Shown in pieces: positions 1 to 10,413 of a stretch of 64,000 nucleotides of DNA; position 1 is the first letter of the stretch; each line of letters opens with the position of its first letter. The notes beneath the pieces are model-generated. The model had not been told where the DNA came from. It saw only the letters and a program-made list of their open reading frames with translations, and searched no databases. Both the position numbers and the translations under genes were made by a program. This DNA comes from Antitrichia curtipendula (lineage: Eukaryota; Streptophyta; Bryopsida; Hypnales; Leucodontaceae): the NCBI GenBank assembly GCA_951230915.1, contig OX579639.1, positions 21,080,001 to 21,144,000 of the forward strand. The letters run 5' to 3'.

Positions 1-61
1 ATGTAGCTTTGTGTTGTTGTCAAACTAAAAGCAACCTCAAAGTTTAAACTATCTAATGTCA

Positions 62-959
62 CCCCCTAAAGGGCCATCATGTTTAGAGGCTCAAAACTAC
101 TTCAAAATACTTGTCTCCAAAGCAAGGTCAAAATCTTCATCAATATTTATTTATTTAACAAAAGCAACCATATGATCCTTTGGTTAACTTGTTCAAGTAC
201 ATTATCCCAGAATTTTAGAGTGAATATTCCCACCAATTGCAAGTTCAATGTGTCTAAACTTTAAAATGTAGTTTTTTCTAGTCCTTCCATAAGGTGAAGT
301 TTTTGTCTTTCAACATTTTTAGAATAAAAAACAAATATGTTCTATAGCTTGTGAATTCTAGTCAATAAGTTGGAAAACAGGTTCAATATACATATTAAAA
401 ATTTAACCAAAAAAACTTTCATACTGACTTTTAACAAAAATTGTGAAGTAGAAGGTATTATTGAATGAAAGATATAACTAATATTCTAATATCTTTTGGA
501 AGAAATTTAGGATTGTTAATTCCAATGGCAAGAATATTCTAGTGAAAAATTAATTATTTTTATTTTTATTTTTATTTTAAAAAATTGAGAACAAAAGATG
601 ATTCTATAAGTCTATATGTTTTTCCTACCTTCATTACCTGCAAAATAAAAATCCTCATGATTTTTACCTTATTATTTGGAATTCATTGGTTCAATTGTTT
701 TTGAGTAGGTATGAATCTATAAAATTTCAAAAATAATTAATATATTTTTTTCTACATGGTTTGACACTAAAATAAATAAAAATTTATAACTTTTGCAATA
801 TTTATTGGAATGACATGAAATAAAGCTTCACACATAGATTATGATAAGAAGCATCTATTCTAAAGAAATTTATTCATGCGCTTATTCCAAATTTTGAAGT
901 CAATAGAGCTTGCCCAAGTTCTCAAAAAGCCCAAAGTAGGCTCTTTGGTCCTTTAGGGG
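62..959. mobile_element. Degenerate TTAA-type (piggyBac-like) element
   Basis: The left end reads CCCCCTAAAGGGCCA and the right end is the reverse complement of CCCCTAAAGGACCAAAG, followed by TTAA at 960-963. The left flank is GTCA rather than TTAA, so that side has mutated or the match is partial. The interior is AT-rich and non-coding. Its length of about 898 bp is close to the 931-943 bp family described further on, but the interior was not clearly alignable by eye. Confidence 0.45.
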
Positions 960-963
960 TTAA

Positions 964-2079
964 AAGTAATTTACTAGAAATCGTAAATTTATTCTCCCCA
1001 CTTTTCAAGTACTTCTTCCTATAATCATGCAAACCAACACTACAAGAGAAAGGGGTGTTTTAAGTATAGTCCTAGAAAGACACAAATATCTTGTAAATTC
1101 TTACTGAAAATCTCCTAAAAAGGTCATTACTTAAAATGTTATCTCTAGGACTATACTTAATACACCCCTTTCTCTTGTATTGCAATGATTCCAATTCCTT
1201 CCCTTACAAATATTGCACACTTCCATGTAGACTTCGGAAAACCTTTTTATCTCTTCTTCAAAGTTTGGTTGATTTTGGCACATGGAGGTCCATCCTTATA
1301 TGGGCAAAGCTTCTTGTAGCTAGAAATAAGTGATTTGTCAAAACAAGAGATGTACTCTTTTTTTAAATATAAAATTTCACCCTTTTGCATGGTCTACCTC
1401 CAACTAAAAGTTTTGCATGACAATGCACTTGAGCACACCTCTCATAGTATGAATCAATGATTTTCTACACAACCTTTTAGTCACTTAACTTGGCTCAATC
1501 AAAGGGTTTCTATTATGTGAGCCTAGGACCATGAGCTTATGAGCCTAGAAGACTATATACCTATGCTATAAGTGTCTATATTAAAGAATTTTTTTATGAT
1601 TATAGTGTAATTATGATATAGATACCTATAATATAGGTGTTTACATTATAAGCACCTTCAATAGATGTAGTGTATCCATTTATATATATATGCTCAAAGC
1701 TCACATGCTCGCATTTTCATGCTCACATACTAGCACCATTGATTCAATCACTACTAGATATGAATCCCATTGAACATCTATGGGTGATTTTGAAAAAGAG
1801 ATTAAATTGGTATGACACATTAGCAAAGGAATAAATAGAATTGTGGACTTGATTGAAAAAAACACTCTTTTATCATTGGTAATGATTGCAAAAAACTTGT
1901 AGAAAGCATGCCCAAACAGGTAGTAGCTATATTAGAAGTCAAAGAAAATTTGACAAGTTATTGATTAATTATCATGTTGTGCCTTCAAAAGTATTCAAGT
2001 ACATAGAAAAGCTTCAATCATTTTTTCCTTCTCATTAAATGCTAGAAATTTACTCAAATCTTTGTAAATAAATAGTATG
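964..2079. other. AT-rich intergenic DNA, no gene seen
   Basis: Apart from the small foldback element at 1038-1183 I see no coding region, RNA gene or clear repeat here. Open frames are short and of low-complexity composition. Confidence 0.6.
1038..1183. mobile_element. CACTA-ended foldback element, copy 1
   Basis: The element begins CACTACAAGAGAAAGGGG and ends in the near reverse complement, CCCCTTTCTCTTGTATTG. Both arms share the AAGTATAGTCCTAGA and TAATGACCTTTT blocks found in the other copies. The 3 bp on either side are caa and caa, a perfect 3-bp target duplication as expected for CACTA (En/Spm) transposition. At 146 bp it has no coding capacity. Confidence 0.75.
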
Positions 2080-2083
2080 TTAA

Positions 2084-3014
2084 CCCTTAAAGGACCAAAC
2101 ATCGTTTTTTGACAACATAGCAATTTTGGGCAACTCACTACAACTGGAATTTTTATTTTTTTCTTTGAAATTTTCACACAAGATGTACCCAAGGAGTAGC
2201 TTTAAGGCCCAAGAATCTTCATAGCTTTTGACTACATGGTCAAAAAGTTATTGCATGATACATCATTTTCATTGGTCGGCGGGCAGCCCGGGCAACTAAA
2301 AACACTTCTTTTAAAATCACTTTTTAAAAAAATAAAAATTTGAAATTGGTTCTTTAGATTTATATATACGTGGAAAGCTTTGAATCTTTCCTTTTTGATT
2401 AATCCAGATGAAAGTTATGAGGAGTTTTAGTTTGAGGGTAGTTTTAGAATCTCTACTCTATGATAAACTTTGAAGTCCTTTACTTAACTCAATTTTCAAT
2501 ATTTTTGAAAAAAAATAAAAATACTATGTGTAGATTGTTTATTACAACATTACAATAGTTGGAATTGGCATTTTTCATTTTCATATTTCAATTTTTAACA
2601 ATTTAGTGTTTTGAACATTCTCTACCTCTTTCTACTTACTACTTTCTCCTATATGTTTTACAATTCCAAATGACCTGAAATTTTTCAAGCATGTAGCCAA
2701 CTAGCTTTGAAGAATGAATCCAAAGAGTAACCACCATTTTGTACTTTTTTAATTCAAATGTAACCTTGTGAAGTGTAGCTGCCCGGATTTTTGCAGGGAC
2801 AAAAAAAAGATTTTTGTCAATTCAAATGCTAATATCTTGCAATCCACACGGTGGAAATTTCTGAAATTTTTTCCACAACTTCTTTAACTAGTTTAATACA
2901 AGATCCTATGGTTACATTTTTCCAAAAATGTTTTTTTCTAAAATTTGGTACATGTATTAGAAATGGCAGTTTTAAAGCAGTTTTGGTGAAAACGTAGTCT
3001 CTTACCTTTAGGGG
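2084..3014 (+). mobile_element. TTAA element, 940-bp family (family A), copy 1
   Basis: It starts CCCTTAAAGGACCAAAC after TTAA (2080-2083) and ends CTTACCTTTAGGGG before TTCA, a mutated TTAA. The 931-bp interior is collinear with the copies at 10440-11377 (inverted), 31997-32939, and 50245-52272 (inverted, after removing two insertions). It carries the shared GGCGGGCAGCCCGGGCA block near 2278 and GCTGCCCGG near 2779. There is no conserved open frame, so it is non-autonomous. Confidence 0.85.
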
Positions 3015-3747
3015 TTCAACGTACTATTTCAACATATTTAGTGCTTCCCATTTCATGATTTCATTTTATATACATTGTGCTCTAAACGTAACATGTATAG
3101 TCATTGGGACAATTTGGAAGGTCACTACAGTACCAATGGAGACAAAGTGCAATATTCTAAAAAAAAAACATTGCAAAATTACTCAAATGAAAGTCTTGGG
3201 CACTGCAAAAACTATTGCTGCCTCTACACTTTGTCACTTTGTTGTGGTGTTATAAGAGCTCAAGTTTGCATCCGATAGGCAAATTAATAAATTAAGTGGC
3301 AAAGAATTTTTAGAAGCACAAGTGCAGCGCTCGCAATGGCCATGTATAAGGTAGGCACTTCCAAAATGTGCCACTAACCTTAAACCGTCATCTATACTAT
3401 GTGTACATCTCCAAAATCAGTTCTGTACATATGTGGAAGAAATGCTTTTACAACCAAACTTTGTTCTTTAATAGCTTTTGCATACAATATCCAAATACCA
3501 TGTTCTTTGGTGCGTTGGAACCTCCTTTCACTTGCCTTCAAGAACATATGAAAATTTGACCAGTCTTATAATAATAACTAGGCTCAATAGCAAAAAGTGG
3601 TGGTTTTGGGTGTATCTACCTTATCGTTTTCATGAAATTGACGTTTGGTGTGAATCTCCATGTCATAGCAGCCACGGCATCTTCCAAGATGCCAAATAAT
3701 TAATCACCAAGTAAATCTACACATGTTGTCGCCTAATCTTATGTATT
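3015..3747. repeat. Dispersed repeat segment in AT-rich DNA
   Basis: The segment around 3360-3640 recurs, diverged, near 13200-13385 in the same orientation and near 14640-14870 inverted. Shared landmarks are the TTGGAACCTCCTTTCACTTGC-like block and the GTGTATCTACC/GGTACATAT blocks. Short open frames here are not conserved between copies. No gene is seen. Confidence 0.5.
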
Positions 3748-4613
3748 GTAAGCTGAAAGCTTACAAACTGCCTTTTGGAGTCATTCAAACTTTTGTGTAC
3801 AATGTGCATTATAATTGGTATTTTTCTTAAAGAATCATTACCATTGCATTCTTATGCAATCCCAATCAACCATAATTATCCAAATTTTAGTTTCAAAAAA
3901 ATAGAACTCTATTTTTGGTGAATTGTTTCATTTAAAATTTGTAATTTTTACATTATCTTAGATTGAAAATCAATACTGATGAATTTTTAAATTTTGATTG
4001 CATAGATATGTGGAAAATATCTTTCCTTCTAACAAGCATCTCCAGAAAAGCTTCAAAAGTCCATCTATAGAGATTTTCAATGTTGGGGTGGCTATATCCA
4101 AATTTTGTAAAATACATATCTCTTTATTGTAATTAGTTTTTTCTACTTGCACCTCACATGGTAACTAATTTTGTACATTTGAGCATGATGGTAGAGTTAC
4201 TTTTCCAAAATCAAGTTAAAATATAGAAATATCCATTTCTTCTAAGTTTGGTCGTACAACACTTTTAATTGAACTCTTCATTGATCATCTTTTGTTACTT
4301 AAGGGAATGTTCTTTTTAATATGAAAGATGTGCATATGGATGTTCCCTACACATCCATGCAATCGAATTAAAAAATTTCATCACCAATTGTATTCATTAA
4401 AATATTATGTAAAACCACAAAAATTAACTTTAAAAAAATTCACCAAAAATGAAATTTTACTTTTAAAAAAAAAATTGAAGTTTAATATACTTCATTGGAA
4501 TTGGGTAAGAATTTAGTGATAATTATGTAAGACGAAAAAAAGCCAATTTTATTCTATATTATGTACCAATCTTTGAATGACTCCAAAAGGGAGTTTGTAA
4601 GCTGGAGACTTAC
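3748..4613. mobile_element. TIR element of about 866 bp, GTAAGCT ends
   Basis: The first ~50 bp (GTAAGCTGAAAGCTTACAAAC, then CTTTTGGAGTCATTCAAA) return inverted at 4563-4613 with a few mismatches. The interior is AT-rich with no long open frame. No clear target duplication was found, so the superfamily is unassigned. Confidence 0.65.
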
Positions 4614-6314
4614 GGACATTACATCTCTATGAATTTTTCTTTCCAAAGTACTTCAGCAGACCGACGGATACCGGTAAGTCCGGAAACTAGGATCCATTTG
4701 AATGTTGGCAGTCTTTCCTTTCAATTACATCACATGTTGCACGCATGGAAATGGAAATTAGCCATACCTGAAAAAGGATGTGTGTGTCTCAAGCTTGTCA
4801 AGAAGGCACAGAAGACAGATCATAACGTGAACAACATGACTCTAAATAACAAATTTTCCTGTTACTTATTTCCATATATACGTTTCAAGTTCATAAGCCT
4901 AGCATTCCCAATGTCATCATAAATTGATTACGACTCTAAGTAGTATGAATGCATCAAAAAGAGGGTCGAAATCGAAGGGAAACTGCTTCCATTCCTGAGC
5001 TAATTCCAGAGCTCTTAGACCAGCCCGAACCTGTAACTAATCGCTGCATTCTAAGTCTGACGCAGACTTATCGAGTATCAAAATGACACAACGAAGTGCG
5101 AGCATTCAACAGGGATTCAAACCTGAAACTTTTGCAGTAGTATCATTCTTTGGGCTTTCAAACTGGTCCTAGAAAAACAAGTGTCAGGTAAGTTAATAAC
5201 AGGAACTGTTGGACACAGTTAATAATCTTTCTGTGCCGAAACTGCAACAAGTCGGGGAGTCTTATAATTCCAAGCAAATATGAAATCTACTACGGAGTAC
5301 TAATTTGAGGAAACAAGCTTCAACCAGCTCATTGGAAAGAGATTGTCGCACCAACACAACACGATCTCAAATAAACCCTCTCTGCAAACTGCACTCGTAC
5401 GAGTTCGAATATCTCAAGTCTGCATGCACCCCTTCAATCAATTGTAGAACTGAAACTCTCGCAAACTGGATTTCGAGACATACAACCGGCTTCGAATGGA
5501 GCTTTGAAGGCAGGAAGGCAGGCGAAAGTGTGCATAGCACGTTGCTAAACGATGATTTACGGCGTGACCGAAAACATGGACCTCTGTAGGACGAACAAGA
5601 TCTCTAGAGCAATCTGCAAATTCCGTCAGCACCTGGAGAAAGGATTAGAGTGTTGTGTCAACCCAACAACGTACCAATTGTTGAAGCAAAGCTCTTATCG
5701 TGGAAATCTTGGACCAACTTAGCAGATAGTGGTATCCAACCCTTTTTTTAAGCTTTTTGAGAAAGTGCCAAGGTGGCGATCACTTAAAATTTGGTGAAGC
5801 ATTGTATTTCTACATTCATCCATCTTTTGGACCAAAAAATACTTTTCAATCATATTTATGCACTTTTTCATCCAAATTTGCCAACTTCATCCACATTTTT
5901 AATAGAAATGGGAAATTTTTGGTGAAAAAAGATTACTTTTATCTGGCGAAAAGTAGAATTTTATTTTGAAATGGTGCTATCTTGCCCCATGGTGCCAAAA
6001 TAAAAAGGGCTGGTGGTATCCTGGCCATATTGCTGTTTATTATGGGGCCTATATTGTTTCAGTCCTTATTCAAGTAATTTCTTTTTGGTAGAAGCACGAT
6101 CTCTACAGTTAGATTCTTGCTTTCAACTTGCAAGATGAATTCAAAACGCTTGGTGGAATGTAAGCTTTCACCAGGTCCGAATTCAGCATCAATCAACAAT
6201 TACAATGTGCACCAAACTGGCAGGAACTGCGAGTTAGAAGAATGCTCTGAATATCGGTAATAACTCAACGGGATGATTAATACTACTGTAAGATTTCGGA
6301 GCAAATGGAAGACA
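4614..6314. other. GC-normal single-copy-looking DNA, no gene recognised
   Basis: Base composition rises to genic levels, mainly at 4620-5740 and 6050-6310, and I see no repeat homology to the rest of the window there. Frames of 60-97 codons occur on both strands, but none shows a recognisable domain or convincing exon structure. It may hold UTRs, a non-coding transcript or a decayed gene. A possible small TIR element lies at about 5735-6030. Confidence 0.4.
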
Positions 6315-6318
6315 TTAA

Positions 6319-7255
6319 CCCCTAAAGGACCGTTGTCCCTTCGGGGGACAAATGCGTTTTCGGGCAGGTACCTACGGGCTGAAATTTTCTCCTGATATTT
6401 TGAAACTTTTTTTGGAGCTTGAAAATCTGATTAGCTTCGTGGGAATATAATTTTTTTCACAATCGGTGCCCGGGAACAATAGTTATGATCAAATAAGCTC
6501 AAAACAGGGGACGGCGGGCAGCCCGGGCAGCAAAAAAAAAATTGGCAAAAATTTGATTTTTTTTCTTAAAATATTTTTTTCTCATAGATTATATTTTTGC
6601 CTATCTGGAAAGCTTTGATTCATTTCATTTGGATTTGTTATGAGAAAGTTATGGACATTCTTGTTTTTCGGCCAGTTAGAGCATCTTCTTGAAAAAAATA
6701 ACTTGTAGGATTCATTTCTGAATGCTATTTTTGAAATTTTTCAAAAAAAAAAAAATTCTCATGGTTTAGCTTACTTCTTAAAACAATCTCACCATTGGGA
6801 TTAGTGTATTTTAATTCCATCTAAAATATATGAATATTTTAGATTTTCCTTCTATCTCGTACCTACTTCTACTTAACAATTTTTTTAGGAATGATAATTG
6901 AGTTTTTTTGAATAATTTTTTGTCCCCTTAGCCTCTCAACTCAATTTTCCACTATAAAGATTTAAAGCTCAAAACTCTGTAGTGCAAAAAATTTAATTTA
7001 AAAATGTTCAAAGGCAAAAAATGTAGTCCCGCAATGTGCTGAAAAATTTGTTTTTTCCTCTTTAAACACAAATATCTTGCAATCTATGCGGTCAAAAATT
7101 CTGAAATTTTTTCCATACATTCTCATACTAGTTAGGTATAAGATCCTACGGTTAGAAGTGCAAAAAAAACATTTTTCAATTTTTTTTATTGTTTGCTATA
7201 GAAATGACAGTTTTCAGTGTTTTTTGGCAGAAAAAAGGGCTCGGTCCTTCGGGGG
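6319..7255. mobile_element. TTAA element, family C, full-length 937-bp copy
   Basis: It is flanked by perfect TTAA at 6315-6318 and 7256-7259. The left end reads CCCCTAAAGGACCGTTGTCCC and the right end, reversed, CCCCCGAAGGACCGAGCCC. The interior shares with the 940-bp family the GGCGGGCAGCCCGGGCA block, a GGAAAGCTTTGATTCAT block, and the right subterminal AAAACTGTCATTTCTA and GTAGGATCTTATA blocks. So the two families are related. No coding capacity. Confidence 0.85.
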
Positions 7256-7259
7256 TTAA

Positions 7260-8162
7260 GGGCGGATTTCCATGCACCTAGAATTGACCAAACCTTGCGT
7301 ACATGACAAAAAAAAATGTGGAATTCTACCAGTTGGAAGTGTGCAACAGATGTAAGAGGAGAATCAAAATGGTTGGCTAGCATAGCTTGTTTTGGGAGGC
7401 TCATGACCAACAGGAGAGGCAAGTTTCCAACTTCTAGAAAAGTATTTCTTAACATGGAATTTGAACTTTTTGGTTGTTTATAGTTTGACAACAAGGCCAA
7501 GCCAAAATGTAATTCTCCATGCTCATGTAGAAGTTAAATCATCGCGAAACTTGACAAGGGCAATCCAGACTTTGAAAAACACGAAAATTCATTTTCGTTT
7601 CAGACACAACACGGAAGTTTGCTTTACGAAGTCAGAAAATTCGACCCACCGACGTTGAATCTTGCCTCAAGTGCCGTTCTCTAATCTCATCTTTGCAACA
7701 ATCAGCGTATCCCAATCCAAGAACTCCAGGCTTGATTTATTCTTCAAGACGCTGAAAAAAGACTCTGTGACCTAAGAGAACATCAAATACATGATCCAGC
7801 AATCACCAGCAAGGACCGAACATCAATTTCACAACATCTCCCTCCCTACTTGACAGTAGTTCTACGGAAGTTCGACATGGCTCCATCAACCTCTCTTTCG
7901 GCAGCTTCCACAGTTTTGTCCTGCATCTCTCCTCAGCTGCGAAACAGCTCTTTCAACGCTAAACTTCCAGATGATTGATTAATAATCACATTCTTAGCAG
8001 TATCACATGGATAATAAGTCCTACAAAAATGATTTGAAACGTTTTCTCTTGCAAAATTCAACAAAGTTGAGGGAGTTGTATATAATGTCCAAAAAGCATG
8101 AATGGAGTTGACACCCAAAAATTCTTCAAAAGCGGAGGAGGGGTTTCAAAATTGAAAGCGGG
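7260..8162. other. Unique intergenic DNA upstream of tRNA-Pro
   Basis: Composition is GC-normal, with frames of 104 codons or less on both strands and no recognisable product. No repeat shared with the rest of the window was noticed. A TTTT run on the minus strand (CAAAATTG on the plus strand, about 8147) lies just beyond the tRNA 3' end and could be its Pol III terminator. Confidence 0.4.
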
Positions 8163-8234
8163 GGGGCATTGGGAGAATTGAACTCCCGACCTCTTGCACC
8201 CTAAGCAAGAATCATGCCACTAGACCAAATGCCC
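8163..8234 (-). tRNA. tRNA-Pro (anticodon AGG)
   Basis: On the minus strand the sequence folds as a complete cloverleaf. The acceptor stem is GGGCATT pairing perfectly with AATGCCC, plus a discriminator base. The D arm contains GGTCTAGTGGCATGATT. The anticodon stem TCTTGC/GCAAGA encloses the loop TTAGGGT, giving anticodon AGG. The T arm is GGGAG-TTCAATT-CTCCC. It closely resembles the plant tRNA-Pro as I remember it, has the expected 72-nt length, no intron and no visible mismatch in the stems, so it looks functional. Confidence 0.93.
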
Positions 8235-8734
8235 GATCACAGTACTGCTCTACTTTCGGAGCTCTCTTCCGCTATTTCCGGATGAGGAGATGTTCTTAAG
8301 CTTCCGGCAACTGTATCTGTAATTGAACAACGGAACACGTGGCAGATAACCCCCCAAATCCTCCAAAAATTTTAAAAATCAAAATGAAATCTTATTTGCA
8401 AAGACGGAACGCCTTCTACAATCACGCCGAAAGCCCGGCACCCCGCATCCGAAAGAGGGTGCCTGCCCATTCAAGGCTGGTGAGTCAAAGGTCGTGAGCC
8501 AGAGCAGCACTGCAGCAGCAGAGTTTGAAATTTGAAAACCGCCGAGCTTTGGACTCTTTTGGAATTTGGAGTGCTCTCTGATTGCAGTTCAGTTGAGAGT
8601 GTGAAACCAATAATGATGAAGGCTCCGGAGTTTCCTTTTTTTTTAAATTTAAAAATAAATAAACAAATAAATTCATGGCACTTGAAGTCTTTTCGACTTG
8701 AGTAAGAAATTAGATGTGAATTCGAACCTTACTA
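8235..8734. other. Intergenic DNA, nothing recognised
   Basis: GC-normal up to about 8640, then AT-rich. The small frames on the minus strand have no recognisable domains. Confidence 0.4.
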
Positions 8735-9248
8735 AGGTAAACTAGACTATGACTGGTTTGCCCTGTTGGCATTGTTGAACTTCTTAAATTTTTCTTCCAA
8801 GTAAAAACAAATGTGAGAAATGGGGAGAGCAATTGAAATTTTATTTTTTTGACAAAGTATGAATTTGCTACAAATGTTTGCAGTGTGCTTTCTAGTTGGT
8901 CCAAGAAAATCTCTAGACTATCCCCAAACCAACAAAAAAATGTATTCACAATAGTTATCATACTCACCAAAAACAATCACATTATTTCTTCACATGGCCA
9001 CAATAGGAAGGCCTAAAAGAAGTCACTTCTTGTGATGAATTTACACTCAAAAGGTGAAAAGTTCCTATTGCGGTCACTAGTAATTCCATCACCACCATTC
9101 AAGACATTGATTGTGGCCACGAACTCACCCTAATGTAGCCCAAATTTCATCTATTGAAATTTTTTGTTATGGTTTAATGCAAGACTTTAATAGGTCATTT
9201 TTTAGATATTTGCAATGGATCTTCTGCCTATCGTAGGCTAGTTCACCT
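8735..9248. mobile_element. TIR element, family J, copy 1
   Basis: It begins AAGGTAAACTAG and ends CTAGTTCACCTT, giving an imperfect 12-bp TIR. The interior is collinear with 9783-10408, including the GTGTGAGAAAT, CCAACAAAAA and CCATC blocks. No coding frame. This copy lacks the CACTA insertion present in copy 2 and so shows the empty site near 8828. Confidence 0.65.
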
Positions 9249-9782
9249 TATTCCAAAGTCTATAGGAATAGTGGCTATGGATTAAAGGTATGAGACTTTC
9301 TATTGGGCAGAAACTATCTAGCTTGAGGATTCTTAGAAGCTATCTTGCTCAGACAAAAATTACAATGAAGATGTGGGACTAACTATCTTATTAAAAAAAT
9401 GAGCCAATGCTATGAAATGGAATTGCATTTTGAACCTTATTTGAATTTGTTCTAGAACTTAAAAAGCAAAAGAAATGGAGGGAATTGAGGGGATTTTTTG
9501 AACTTCACCAATCATTATCGTACAGTACCTATATTCAACTTTTTTTTCACTTTCCTATTCTATCATTGGCATGTATTTATATAATCATTAAAGTTTTTAT
9601 TTAACTTTTGATTGATTTTCATTTGAAGTTTTAAAAATTCAATTGTTTTTTTTTAAATAATTTTCACATGTTGTAAGAAAGGAAGAAGAAAAATAGTAAC
9701 TTTGGTTTGAAAGACTGACATGAATGAAACATCTTTTGGAAATGGCTCAACTATTCAAGATTCATAAATTCCGATTCACAAT
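9249..9782. other. AT-rich spacer, nothing recognised
   Basis: No open frame of note, no RNA gene, and no clear repeat between the two family J elements. Confidence 0.5.
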
Positions 9783-10408
9783 AAGGTAAACTAGCCCATT
9801 GTGGTCAGAATTTCGACTCTGTCCTCATGCCATTGCTGAAAATTTTCAAATTTTTTCTTGCTCAAAGATAAGTGTGAGAAATAGTGAGAGTAGTTCACTA
9901 TAAGAGAAAGGGGTGTTTTAAGTGTGTTTTTAAGTATAGTCCTAGAGATAAGATATTAAGTAATGACCTTTATGGAGATATTTTACTAAATATCTCCATA
10001 AAGGTCATTACTTAATATCTTATCTCTAAGACTATACTTTAAAACGCACTTAAAACACCCCTTTCTCTTGTAGTGATTGAAATTTTATTTTTCAAACAAA
10101 GTGTGAATTAGTTATGTATTTTTGAAGTGATCTTCCCAACACGATCTATAGACTACCCCATAACCAACAAAAAGTGTATCCAATATGCTCATCTTAATCA
10201 CCTAAAGTGGTCACAATAATTTCTAATGTGGAATGCCATGAAAAATCACTTCCTACAATGATTTACGCTGAAAAATTGGGTGTTCCTAATGAGGTCACTA
10301 ATTACTCCATAGATGTCAGGTTAGATATTGATTGTGGTCTGAAAAACTATCATCAAGTCATAAGATGTCCACTATGGGTCATTTGACCGTAATGGGCTGG
10401 TTTACTTT
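9783..10408. mobile_element. TIR element, family J, copy 2
   Basis: Its ends, AAGGTAAACTAGCCCATTG and the inverted AAAGTAAACCAGCCCATTA, form a TIR of about 25 bp that continues into a GTCA block. The interior matches the copy at 8735-9248 but is interrupted at 9896-10075 by a CACTA foldback element. Superfamily not assigned. Confidence 0.7.
9896..10075. mobile_element. CACTA-ended foldback element, copy 2
   Basis: This 180-bp near-perfect palindrome starts CACTATAAGAGAAAGGGG and ends CCCCTTTCTCTTGTAGTG, with its centre at GGAGATATTTTACTAAATATC. The flanking triplets are gtt and att. Comparison with the family J copy at 8735-9248, where the corresponding site is uninterrupted, supports an insertion with a 3-bp duplication, one side mutated. 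Confidence 0.8.
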
Positions 10409-10413
10409 ATGTC

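Noticed and set aside
5735..6030. Possible small TIR element (AACCCTTTTT ends, GGTGCCA-type inner blocks)
   Set aside because: The inverted similarity is patchy and no target duplication was found, so it is mentioned only within the surrounding region.
6319..6330. CCCTAAA words as interstitial telomere repeats
   Set aside because: CCCTAAA is the plant telomere unit, but here it occurs once per site, always at element ends beside TTAA, never in tandem.
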